DNA of 64,000 bases. It comes from Acridotheres tristis (lineage: Eukaryota > Chordata > Aves > Passeriformes > Sturnidae). Positions 36,216 through 47,315 of this stretch are shown piece by piece; the first letter of the stretch is position 1; each line of letters starts with the position of its first letter. Location: contig CM072888.1 in assembly GCA_037013685.1 (NCBI GenBank), forward strand, positions 8,041,034-8,105,033, read 5' to 3'. The notes under the pieces are model-generated. The model was not told where the DNA came from, searched no databases, and saw only the letters and a program-made list of their open reading frames with translations. The position numbers were made by a program, and so were the translations under genes.

Positions 36216-36733
36216 CGCTCTGCCTGGTCTTCAACGAGCTCCAGGACGCTCGCTCCGTCCCACTCATCTTCCTCATGCAGCACGATGGTCTGTTCCCAGC
36301 TGTGCTGCATGAGGTCTGGGAGGCTGTCGTTCTCCCAGTTGGACGGCAGAGAGGGCGTCTCACCATTCCCTGTGGACTCCAGCTGCTGAACGGAGTCTTC
36401 CTCTGCAGGAAGCTCCTGGGCCACGGTCTCCTCCCAGTCTGACGCTTCCTGGTGACAACCGACGTCGCTGTGGGACAGCTCTTCCAGGACGCAGTCATCC
36501 CAGTCTGACAGATGGTAAGTGTCACAGATGTCTTCTGGGGTCAGCTCCTGCCCAATGCCGGCTTCCGCTGGGGATCCCTCATGGCAGCTATAGGTGACAG
36601 TGCTGCCTGGTAGCAGGCCAGAACTATCGCCTGCAGCCAGCCACTGCCCGCTGATGGCCTGATCTTCTGGCCTGCTGGGCATGGGGCTGGCTGCCTTGGA
36701 GTAGGAGTTCACCATTTCCTTCTCCATATTCAT
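35981..36733 (-). CDS. Uncharacterised acidic Trp-repeat protein with Arg-rich tail, single exon
   Basis: I do not recognise this protein and give no function. The start chosen is the ATG at 36733, downstream of a TATA box, with A at -3. A second ATG two codons on has both A at -3 and G at +4. The frame stays open to 37015 upstream, but that part includes the TATA box and is taken as promoter. The product has 250 residues. Residues 1-68 are Ser/Gly/Pro-rich. Residues 70-175 are strongly acidic and hold Trp at 78, 100, 133, 146 and 158, in contexts such as SDWDD, SDWEE, SNWEN, SWEQ and DEWDG, several followed by a Leu-rich EEL, QEL or LEL. This repetition on the protein level is the main argument that the frame is coding. 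Residues 180-220 are Ala/Pro-rich. Residues 223-241 are Arg-rich with an amphipathic look, ending near CRCPC. No signal peptide or membrane segment is seen. G/C-ending codons prevail. The frame is intact, but expression is unproved. Confidence 0.55.
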   Translation of the reverse strand: MNMEKEMVNSYSKAASPMPSRPEDQAISGQWLAAGDSSGLLPGSTVTYSCHEGSPAEAGIGQELTPEDICDTYHLSDWDDCVLEELSHSDVGCHQEASDWEETVAQELPAEEDSVQQLESTGNGETPSLPSNWENDSLPDLMQHSWEQTIVLHEEDEWDGASVLELVEDQAERERRWAGLAAGGFPGAAPREAWVEPAPAEPSSPGPCCASPARVEAPVPIKRRPSRLRRALRALRRLCRCPCLAPHTEQ

Positions 36734-36820
36734 TGTGCTGTAAAGCACAGAAGTCCCTGGAGCTGCTTCCTCTTGTGTGAGTGGCACTCCTGGGACTGGG
36801 CAGCGCAGGGCCCTGTGCCC

Positions 36821-36829
36821 CTTATATAG
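36821..36829 (-). promoter_or_regulatory. TATA box of the minus-strand gene
   Basis: CTATATAAG on the minus strand, with GC-rich sequence on both sides. A start of transcription about 30 bp downstream (near 36795) would leave a 5' leader of about 60 nt before the ATG at 36733. This fits a compact single-exon gene. Confidence 0.6.
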
Positions 36830-36853
36830 CCCTGCAGGTTGGGGCTGTTCCAT

Positions 36854-36867
36854 GTCACCAGGACAAC
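36854..36867 (-). promoter_or_regulatory. X-box-like imperfect palindrome (possible RFX site)
   Basis: GTTGTCCTGGTGAC on the minus strand differs from a symmetrical X-box (GTTGCC-ATGG-CAAC type) at only a few positions. It sits about 30 bp upstream of the TATA box. Binding is an inference from the motif alone. Confidence 0.35.
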
Positions 36868-36907
36868 AGAACGCCCAACAACACCCAGGAACCCGATAGA
36901 ACGCCCC

Positions 36908-36914
36908 TGCGTCA
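36908..36914 (-). promoter_or_regulatory. CRE-like site
   Basis: TGACGCA on the minus strand, about 85 bp upstream of the TATA box, resembles CREB/CREM or AP-1/ATF sites. With the X-box-like motif and TATA box it makes a compact promoter of the kind often found at germ-line or testis genes. This is inference. Confidence 0.3.
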
Positions 36915-37016
36915 CAAAGGGCCCAGCCCAGCAGCCCTTCAGCAGCCCAGCCCCCTGGAAGTGCCATGGAGCAGCAGCCAGACCTGAGGTCTTCTAGCCC
37001 CTTGTTGAGATCCACT

Positions 37017-38523
37017 GAATAAAATGATCAGAAATGGCTCTGCCTCAATTAGGGTGCAAATAGCATGGGTTTTATTGACCAGTAAATGAGAGAGAGACAG
37101 CATGAGAGAGAGGAGAGAGAGAAAAATAGAAATGGAATAGAGGTGGGAGGAGAGAAAGAGAGTGACAGAGCCAGATTAAGTAGAAAACCTCACCACTCTG
37201 TGGATCCCAATGGAATTCTGCTCTCTGATGGAGAGCATCCACAGACCCCTTGGAGATGGATCCCAGTGGCGTCCTGTGGATGCTCTACATCTCTGTCTTC
37301 TTGGTGCTCAGGGTCCCCCACAAACACGGAGTTCAGGGGGTCCATACACACTTGGGGCAGGTGGGAAGGCCCGGGTTCCTCCCCTGTCAGGGACAAGTCT
37401 GGCACAGCCATGGCAGCAGCCTCTGGCTCTGCTGCATCCCTTTGCATCAGGAGCAGTGCTGTGCTGCAAGGCCTCAGCAGTGAGTCTGGGCAGCGCTTTG
37501 GGGCTCTTGGATGGATTCTGGCCCCTCCTCAGGTGTCCCTCACGGCAATGTGCCGTGGCTGTGGCCTTCCCGGGGTGGGGATTTTGCGGCTGAGCCAGTT
37601 TGCGTGAGGGAGGATGGGTGTTGACTGCCTGTGAGCAGAGGTTCCCCCACAGCCCCAGAACTCTCGTCCTCCCTGGCTGGCTGTGGGCAGTGTGTGTGCA
37701 AAGGTGGCCTCAGCAGATGAGCCTGTGGGCTACGGCCTCCCCCAGGCCCAGCCTAGCCCCAGCTGATTTTCAGCACAGCTGCTGGCTTTGGCTTTCTTTG
37801 GATACATTCTCCTGCCTGAGTCTTGTGTCCTTGTCCCTAGAGCAGAGGCAATTGATCAATGGTGTCACCTTTATGGTACCTCAGGTGTTGTTAGGCCGCT
37901 CAAGTCCCGGACCAAAGCTGCAGTCAAGTAGAAATAAGTGGGCTTGGTAGTCTCATTTGGAAACCCAGGGGCCTGTCACTAGGGGTATGACAGCTCCGTC
38001 CTGGAGAAGGATAAGCAGGCAAGGGGAAACACCCTTCAAGGTTAGGATGAGAAGCTCCTCCCTCCCACAGGCCTCTACAGGTGCATGTTAATCCTTTGAG
38101 TTCTATTGTTTTATACAGTTCTTCCAGCCCTGGTCCACTCCTATTCATCTTATTTTTATTCCTCCTAGGACATTTTCTACTTTCTGATTCATATTTTTCC
38201 TGGTTTGTTTCAGTGCTCCACCTGTGTTACCCCACTGGTTCCCCTGGTTTGTGTCCCCTCCTCCGCACCGCATTCCCCCGTTCTCACTGGCCCCTGACCC
38301 TCTGATTCTCTGTTTCTTCTCTACATTTAACTTTGAGCCCTCTCCCTATTCTCCTCTTTGTCACTGGACCCTCTTTGAGGCAATAAACTCTTTTTGGAGC
38401 TCCATCCTTCACCTGTTTTGGTTTTATTGGGCTTTGAGTGTGCTGGTCTCTGGCAGAGACCTGTTGAAGCACACTGCTTCTGTCTCAGCCTCTTTATACG
38501 GTTTAGCCATAATGAGCAAAAAG
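37017..38523. repeat. Direct repeat copy B (LTR-like), with a 526-bp extra segment
   Basis: The block at about 37352-37926 matches copy A (33834-34408) at about 95% by eye, at a fixed offset of 3518 bp. The left arm (37017-37351) is much more diverged from copy A; part of it (37158-37212) matches 381-440 at the window start. On the minus strand, AATAAA lies at 37076-37071, about 850 bp after a TGACTGCAGC start at 37926, so the copy could be read as a minus-strand LTR, but the matching right flanks argue that the repeat extends further. The frames of 116-173 codons inside are composition artefacts. Confidence 0.8.
37956..38481. other. Segment present in copy B, absent from copy A, between GTCTCA repeats
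   Basis: GTCTCA occurs at 37950-37955 and again at 38482-38487. Copy A has a single GTCTCA (34434-34439) joining the two flanks directly. The 526 bp between them is therefore either an insertion with a 6-bp target duplication or sequence lost from copy A by deletion at the short repeat. It contains plus-strand AATAAA at 38382-38387 in an LTR-like setting, and minus-strand AATAAA at 38428-38423. The ends do not show the TG...CA form, so I do not call it an LTR. Confidence 0.6.
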
Positions 38524-38529
38524 TGTTTC

Positions 38530-41500
38530 ATAAAAATGTTTAAACTGTTAACCATCTCTGTCTCTCACAATCTTTGAAAGAGGATTGTGTCTCCCAAGTC
38601 GCCTGATTTAGGTGGAGCTTTACATCCAGATATCCTGGTGGTTCGGAATCAGAGGAAACAAAGTCTGTATGTGAACAAATTATAAAGCAACTTAACAAGG
38701 TCTTAAGAGAATACTGTAATCAGTTGTTGAGATAAGGAAGAAAGGAAAGAAATTATTATATGTCCCACAGTCAAACATATAAATTGATAAAACAACTGCA
38801 GGAACAACAATAAAAATAATAACTATTATTACTATATTCAGAGTTGTAAATTCTTAGGATCCAAAGAAAAGCAGGAAAGTGAATTAGTGGCAGCAGGGAA
38901 AGTCAAAGTCATGATGCTTCTCATATGATAATATCAGTTCTGTGCAGCTGCTTGAAAAATTTGCATGCAATATCAAGAAAGAACATCTGCTGCTCAGTAT
39001 GCAGCAGACCACCAAAGCTTCTGTAGAGGAGAGGTGGGAGGAAGAGACTGATAAGAATGAGATCATGATAAGCAAAACATGAAGTGGCATCCACTGAATG
39101 GCACAACCTCTATTATCACTTTCTAAGTCATTTACTCCCACTTTTCAACCGAGGACTAGCGTTCATGATGATGGAGGTAGCTGCCATAGGTGGGCTAAGC
39201 TGCTAGTAAATTTGCTAACATGGGATAATGTTCATGGAAACAATGTTTTCCAGAACACATGAAATACACACTTTCAAAGTAACAAAAACCTTTACATGAA
39301 CTTGTGAGCACATTACCTAACACCATCTTCCAATAGGTACAGAGGTAAGGTGGAGAAGCAAGGAGCTAAAAGACTGTGTTAGATACAAGTGTGGAAAATG
39401 ATACCACATTAAAGGTGTAAGGATCCATTTGTGATTAATCACATGTAATGGAGACATGGGAGGCGGATATATAAAAAGCTGTTGCTTCAGACATGATTTT
39501 AGTGTTGTAAGGGCCTTTTTTTTTTTTCTGTTAAGCTCAGTAAAGTCACTTTTAATGACTGAAAAGCAAGAAATTACAGGATGGAGTTCTCAAATGAAAT
39601 CGCTACCTGCACAACACAAAAAAAAAAACCACCTGGATTTTCCTTTCTGAGTATCTTGGTAATTCAGAAATTCAGTATTAAGAGCATGCAAATATTATCT
39701 AAAATTTGTGAGCTTTATTTCATATATATATATACACATAGGCATAGACTGTTAGGGAACCTTTCTTTTTAAGAGTGATAATAAACCATTTGATTTTATT
39801 TGCATTATTTTCACATGCCTATATTACTTGTCTTTCTATATCCTTCTATACAATCCATGTTAAAGAAAATACACTATTTGGGATCATTTCAGGAACCCAT
39901 TTATGCTGCAGCACTGCTCAAATGATGTTTTAAGAAGGGCTATATTTGGGATGAGAGGAGCACAATTATCTAATAATCTAATAATAATTTAAAAATCTGT
40001 GCTACCATCTGTGCAAAAGCCCTGATAGAGCCTCTACTTTAGCACAGTATGACTTGCTTAAAAAATGAATCAGTATCTTTAGTAGAAGGTTTTTTACTAT
40101 CAGAACAATCTTTCTTCTCCATATTATATGCACAGAGGTCCATTTCTAGGAAAGGTAAGTAAGAGGGTATTGCTCTTATAAAAAGTCATTGTACTTGCTA
40201 TGTGCAACAGTTCTGATTAACAGATTCTGTAAAACAGAGGAAACTGAATTTTTAGTATAATCTGGAGAATTTTGTGAGGTACAATATTATGAAGTGCCAA
40301 GCGTGGTTATTAGTCACAGAGGGATCTGAGACTTTTGCTTATTTAATCAGTGAATAAAAATATTCAAAAAAAGTGTAATTTTGTGAGTCACTACCACTGA
40401 GCTATTTTTTGCAGAAATTATTTTCTGATTTTGAGCAATGAGCAAAGCTGTTCAAAACCTGTTCTCTCTTCTGCCACGCACCTGTGAGCCCCTGGAGTGC
40501 AAGCTAGTGTGCAGTTATGGTGCTAGCCCCATATAAACATAGATGCAGACCATTGTAGTGTTTCAGCTTAATCTAGATATAACAGCTGCGTAATACCATG
40601 GATTTATATAAATATAAAAGCAATTCTAGTTACACATAAATAAAATCTACACTCTGAAAGTTGCAATTCATTTTGTCTTCAGAGCCTGAGGAATAAATGG
40701 TAAGTAACATGAACAGAAGAGGGGGAATGAGACCCTGAGGAAGCTGCCTTATGCAGCTCCACCACCTGCACAGCCACAGACAACTTTTATTTAGCCAGCT
40801 GGAGTGACTTTTGCTCAGAAAGCTTCTGTCAAGTACTACTTCTTTTGGTATTGTCTTAGTCTGAATGGCCTGCTGATTGGGTTAGGAGGAAGGTAAGCAG
40901 AGGGGAAAAGAAAAGAAGGGAAAAGATAATTATGTTTTAGGATATTTTGATTTCTTCTATACATTGTACATAAAATAAAGAGGTCAGTAGAGCTTTCTCT
41001 CTCTTCTTTCCTTTCAACTGTGGAGAAAAGGTAGGATATGATACTTGGTTATCTGTCCGGGCTCAGGCAGCAAGGAAGATTCAGGAGACATGTATATTCA
41101 AAAACAGAATGGAATTGAAACACATACAAATAAATATTTACTGGTAACTATTCTATGTCAGGGACTTTCTTAAAATCTCAGGCTGAAATCTGAAATACTC
41201 TCCATTTCTCCACCTAATAACCATAAAATATAAAAACAAGGCTTTTTAGCATCTCGTGGAGCATCCTGTTGTGTAATGACTTCTAGATGTTTATTTAAAA
41301 AACACTTTGGAAGAGAGTTTTTATATGAGACACTTCTCAAAGTTGTGTCAAGTAAGAGACTTTCTGATAGGCAGTTTGTTATTAATATGTGCTTCTTGTG
41401 AGTCATAATTCATTTTGTCACAAACTAAAGCGGCAGCATTTTAGTTTTATTAAAATGATAGCTTTGTTGACTATTCAATGTTTGGAGCCATTGCATAACA

Positions 41501-44500
41501 AGGGTCACTTTATGCCTCCTCTGTCACCATGACCTTCAGATTAGTGCTTTACTTTCCACTTCAGACTAACATCCTGCTTTCATTTAGTTGGTGGTTCCAT
41601 GGTTCAATAGCACTTAGAGGGATGTTGACAGCAAATGGAAAAGTTTGAAGATGCTCTTGCTTAAAATAAGACTGTCTACATGTTGCATACCAAATTTATT
41701 TTCTTTCTCTTTTCAGACTAATGACAGTTACTTTAAATGATAGCTTTTATTTTGTTCTTCAACAATTACTATTTTTTGCTTTTTCCTTTTCCCAGTCCTT
41801 TCCCCCTGCCCTGCCATCCCCTGAGCCTCACATCTGTGCAAAGGGTTTACATCTCAGCCTTTACTGAGGTCAATCAGTCTTCTTTTTACTAGAAGTTGGT
41901 ATATCCAACTTTGGGAAGAAAAGTATAATATCTTCCAAAGATGTAAATATGATATACTCTGTTCACTGCAGCTGATATGAAAGCACAGCCCAGGGAAGGG
42001 AATGCTCTGAGGTTCTTTGTGTCTTGACCGTCCTGAGCTGCTCTTCCATCCTGTAGAAGTCGGAGCTGTTTCTTCTCATCTGTCCTGAAGCAGCCTCTGT
42101 GGTAGGATTGACAAATACATACTCCAGGACTCAAGGAAACAAATTTAGCTTCCAGATGGCACGTTGACTCACAAAAATGTTCTCGCATTCACAGGGATAA
42201 TGGGGACACAGAAATACACCTACGTGGACTGTACAGTCTAACAGGAATGCAGAATCTTGCTGGAACTGAGTCTGCTGCTGTATTTTTGCTTGAATGAGGT
42301 AATTGTAACACACAAGTAGCTCTTCAGTATTTCACTTAATGCTTTAGACATATATTTCACTACTTTTCATTCTGAAATATATGCATCCCAGAATGTTATT
42401 CTTTGTCTTTTAGATTAAATAATAAGTGATTTTTGATGTGATGTCCCTTGAGAGATATGGCACAACATGGATCATTTTTACACCTTTGGGAATATTTGGA
42501 TATTTTCCTTCAGTTTCATTTGATGACAATCTATACTGTTGTGGTCAAAATTACTGTGTCTTTAACCTTTGTGTTACCCACAGTAAACCACTCTAGTAAT
42601 GAAGAAATCAAATTCTGTTAATTCTTGCTGTCCTGTTTGATAGTGACTCTTGATTTCTTGACAGTCTTGGAATGTACTGCCTAAGCCATCTCTTCTCATA
42701 TTCCTTAATGGTGTTTCAACCCCTTTCAGTCAGAGGTAAAAGTAGGGCACTAAAGTGAATTTATTTTATTGGAAATTTTTAATGACCTTCATGTATTAAA
42801 TCATGTGAGTTTTGTGTGATCTGACTTTATTTGATCTGTCATTAACATTGGACATAGGGGATCAGGCACAGAAGATGCTCTTGCAGCACCCAGTACTTTG
42901 ACTGCTGTGAGTATTTGATGTCCAGGGGAGTGCACTCCTGTTGTGTCATGCATTCCTGAACATGCATTTCAGGTGGGTATTCAGGTAGGAGGGGGCAGTT
43001 GGGTGTTAACATTTATTGTCTCATTGTTTGCTGTTGTCATTTTAGTACTTCTTTTTACCAGCCTGTTCATGCATTTGTTCATTCCTATGGCTTATGTTAT
43101 CACTTATACACAGATGACACATAGATCCACAATTCCTGTTGGTGTTCACAGACTTTGCCTTTGTATTTCTCTGCCTGCATCATCTCCATAACTGGATGCA
43201 TACTAATCTTTTATTACAAACAAAGAAGTCGAAAAGGATTCTCTTTAATCCTGTTGTGTACGTTTTCTGCTCATAAGTATTTCATGTCTCAAATATTGCT
43301 TCTCTTTCCCTATGCTACAATACTGTGTGAGAGTTTTAAAATGTTCATTATAATTTATTGTATAATTAACACCTTGCAGATCAAAACTGTATTTTTCCCA
43401 TGAATTGTATGTTTGGGTTTTTTTAAAACGCAACTCTTCAGGTATTTTAATTTTGTTTTTACTGCTTATATTACAGATTTTAAAAATCCCTGAAACAAGT
43501 GATCCCTGGTCTCACCAAGTCAGGCAGATCACAAGTTTTATTATAAGACTACCACTCTTCAGTCCAGTGACCTAAATTTTAAATTACAGCAAATACAAAA
43601 GCTACTGCATGCTTTTTACCATGCGCAATCACTTTTATATGATTTGACTTCTTTTTGTAGACTTGCCCAGAATATCAATTCTGTTTATAAATTGTGTCTA
43701 CTCTTTTTCTTTCCTAAACTGTAGGAGCTATAAATATGGCAAGATCCATTTTTGAACAGATTTTTCCTCTCTGGTTTCTTCTATATTAGATCTTCCTGAC
43801 TTTTAACAGCATCATTTGTCAACTTGCAATGTACTTTCAGTTTTGATTTAAACTTTATCTTCAGTTAATTTTTTCAGAATATCTACCCTTTTGTTGCACG
43901 CTATTTATAATTAATTTTTGGCTTGACACATGTTCTTTTTATTCAATATACATTTCATGTCAAAAATATTTAAATTACTTAATAAGGCATAGTCAGATTG
44001 ATAACACAGCTGTCATTATTGCTTTACCTTGTTGGCAATTATATGAATTGCATTTAATTTTTTTGCAAATGTCATTCTTATGCCCCTATAAAATACATGT
44101 TTAATTTATTTGCAGGAAATTTTCAGTATGACAGCCAAAAATATACACAATTATTACAACAGTAATGGTTTCTTATCTGTAAGGAACTGTACCTTCTGAT
44201 ATTTCTATAACTGGTATGCTGACATTCATTAAAAGTGGCTAATCTTGTTCTTAAGTGATGGTGAAGGAAGCATCAGTATGCTGCTTTTATTGAGATAGAG
44301 AACCAACCTCAGAGGAAAGGTGGAAATCCAACAGGGAAAGCAAGGACATGGTTAAAAATTTGGGCATAATTTGGAGGAATCCCCAAATTATGGAGAGCAA
44401 GTGAGATGCTACCAGGGGAAAGGGTTTATTCCTACATAGGGTAAGCAGCAATTTAATTCCCTCCACCATTGCCAGCAATTCTTGTGGGACTGGACTTTTT

Positions 44501-44600
44501 TAGATTGACAGTTGTAGCATGGGTGCACAAAGTTAACTTGTACCTAAACTTTTATCACAGCTTGAAAAATAAATAATTCGTCTGGTGAGTAAATGGACTG
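38530..44600. other. AT-rich non-coding DNA, no gene seen
   Basis: Frames are at most about 117 codons and lack motifs. Minor simple repeats include T11 at about 39517-39528 and a short (TA)n at about 39722-39736. No transposon ends recognised. Confidence 0.6.
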
Positions 44601-45300
44601 AAGGTATATAAGGGAACCTTGTTTGCACACTGTCAGCAAAACCTCATAGATTTCTCATGGCAAAAATCTGTAAATTTGTTAGAACACATTGGCTTGATCT
44701 GTGTTCTCTATGATGCACTGGATGTGGTACAGCTGAGTTGCTGGGGGATAAGATGTGGCAAAGGGACCAGCTGGGAAAGGATGTGTTTGTCAGACAATGT
44801 TGTTTAGTTTTACTGTGTTCAAGCTTCGTGTGATGACAGACCAAAGCATTCTTGTAGAAGCTGAGAACTTGTGGATGTTTTACTCCAACTCTTTATGTGG
44901 CTGTTGTGTGGCTGCCCCTCTCACTCTCATTCAGGCAATACAGCTGGTGTTTGCACAGGAGCTATTTAATTCCCACAAACTAAGCACTTGGCTTCTTGAG
45001 ATTGTGTCTACTCAGACATACCCCCTGGCAGGAAATATATTGATAAATGCAAGGTTTGTGCAGCCACCAGAAACTTCAGGGATTGGCATGCTGTTTGTAA
45101 CTGGAGCAGCACGCTGGGGACATGTGACACAGTGCTCCACCATTGTTTTGATAGATGTGCTTGAAGATATGAAGAATGTGCAACTGCTTTCTTCTTGGGC
45201 TTCCAAAAGAATAATAATGCTACTGTATGTTAATTTCTAACAGCCCACAACAAATACTGCTGGTAAATAGATAATAAGTCATGCAAACATTAGATGCTAA
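44601..45300 (+). other. Unassigned region with a 161-codon open frame
   Basis: The frame 44755-45240 (plus) is the longest in the AT-rich part of the window apart from simple-repeat artefacts. A GTATATAAGGG sequence lies at about 44604-44614, some 150 bp upstream. The predicted peptide has no repeat, Cys pattern or domain that I recognise. In a sequence of this size and base content one such frame is within chance expectation, so it is listed as a region and not as a gene. Confidence 0.3.
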
Positions 45301-45837
45301 CAGCATGACAAGTGCTTTTAGCTGTCCTTGGGGATTATGAAAGATGAGATTGCCTCATCGTTGTGGCTTGTGGCCAAGGGAACTATGTGGGAAGGTCTGG
45401 AGTAATGAACAGGCAGAACTGGAAAACAGTTTGGTGGGTTTGTTGGAAGCAGAAGACTGAAAACAAAAGTATCAACAGAAAGGAGGAGGAACCTTGGGCT
45501 CAAGGAGCAGAGTCCTGAGCCCTCTGCAACCACTCAAGGTTTTCTGGAGACACCAAGAGGCTTCAGCTTGTGGCTGAGGTGTGTGCTGGAGCCTGGCTTG
45601 TGGGATACCTCTGCCTAATATCCATGAGGAGTTTCATGAAGAACCACCAGTTGGCCTTTTTTTCCAAAGCGTAGCTCATAATCAACAATTTGCACCCAAA
45701 ATGAAATTTTTATTCACATAATGTGTACCTACTCTTTTATGTGAAAATCCTGGTAGTAGCCACAGATGGATTTTTAATAAATTATAGGGTTTTTTAAAAT
45801 ATTGATTTAACAGAAATATTTTAAATTATTTTGTCTT

Positions 45838-45890
45838 GTATTCATATTCATATTTGTATTCGTATTCATATTCATATTCATATTCATTTT
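45838..45890. repeat. (TATTCA)n hexanucleotide repeat
   Basis: About eight units with a few substitutions (TATTTG, TATTCG). Confidence 0.92.
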
Positions 45891-47293
45891 CTCTTCCCTT
45901 TTGAAAAGAATTTTAAGCTTTGTGTCCTATAAATTTATAAACATTAACATGCAAAAATATTAGCAAGAGGAAAACAGTCAAAGCAGATGTTTAGCAGATG
46001 TTTTAAGCATCCACATCTTTCTAACACATTGGATTTTCTTCTGACCAAATACATGGTGGTCTCAAGGCTTATCTTTTTTTCCTCTCATCTTGCTTCTCAT
46101 CCGATATTCTTCCTAAAGTTCTTCTTAAGCTGATAATGCTACTACAGTAAGAGTAAGTTGTTTTTATGTGTTCTCATTTTATTTTCCCCTTTCTAAATAC
46201 AGATTGATTATTTCGTATTCATAAATACCAACTCACTTTGATAGATTCATTAAATCCTTTTCTCATGTGCTATGTTTCTTTATTTTGTATCTGTACTGGC
46301 AATTTGGATTTCACAACCCAAGGCATTTCACTGCTTAGGATTTTTTGCATTCCTTTAGATGTTGCAATTTCCATTTACAATTTTCAATCCTAATATGATG
46401 AATAATATTCTTTCATTTTTTCTTCTTTATCAGTTGGTCTTTTGTTAAGTATTAATGTTCTTAATGAACACAGAAGCAGTATTTTTATTTGGGGACAATA
46501 ACTAAATTGACTTTGGCTGAATGTCAGTGGAAATCAAGTTTCTTGCTTCATTTTTCATATTTCCCTTTTATGGCTTAAGAAACTTTTGCTGTTTATTAAA
46601 TCACCCTCCAGAATTACAGCTCAACTTCAATTCTAATAAATCTCAGTCGATCTGTACACTTAGAGATTTCCAAAATGCATGCTTGTTTTCAACTTATTTT
46701 TTTTATATCTTTCTGCAGTCGATGCCTATACTTTCATATTTTGTCCTGTTGCCTAACCTGGAAATTCCTTGTAAGTTTTTAATCTTTGCCTTAAGAAATC
46801 TTTGCCATCTGCTGTAGTAGAGGGCTTGAACTCTTTAATTTCTCTATCTTTTCTTGTTAGTTACCCAAGCTTGTCCTTTTGAGACTTAAAAAAACATTCC
46901 TTTAGCCCAGCGTTATTTCACCAAGTCATCCTGCAGTAAACTTGCTCCATTATTAGATTTTTATCATGTAACTCTCTCAGATAACATTTATTATTGTTTT
47001 ACCATATTGAACTGTAAATACCCTAAAGTCAAAGCAAAGCCTTCTGCTGCATTTGTGACTTTGTCCCTGCCAGCTGTCCTGTTAAATGTTTCTGTATTAG
47101 TAGATGTTAAGAAGAGCTTTGACTCTGCAGTGTTTCTTGGCAAAGGTGAGGTCGCATATAAGTGCATATTTCCAGCATTTTTCTATCTTGCATTGTTACA
47201 GAGATAGCTTCTCTATTAAAACCTACATCTTTAGATCTGAACCCTTGGATATCTAACTGTAAACATAAGAAGTTCTAGGGTTGATTTTTTTAA

Positions 47294-47315
47294 ACAAACA
47301 AACAAACAAACAAGT
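47294..47315. repeat. Short (AAAC)n microsatellite
   Basis: Five consecutive AAAC units after a T run. Confidence 0.9.

Noticed and set aside
35843..36442. 199-codon plus-strand frame antisense to the candidate gene
   Set aside because: Its Ser-rich second half mirrors the Glu/Asp codons of the minus frame, as expected of a shadow.
35677..36525. 282-codon minus-strand frame overlapping the candidate gene
   Set aside because: It is in another frame of the same strand, is Ser/Arg/Pro-rich in the way GC-rich shadows are, and lacks the Trp-acidic repetition of the chosen frame.
36734..37015. N-terminal extension of the candidate gene to ATG 37015
   Set aside because: This part contains the TATA box and the CRE- and X-box-like motifs and has a Cys/Gly/Trp-rich, non-repetitive translation, so it fits a promoter better than coding sequence.
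45838..45890. Regular repeat that could be mistaken for a CRISPR-like array
   Set aside because: It is a hexanucleotide microsatellite without spacers, and nothing in the window is prokaryotic.
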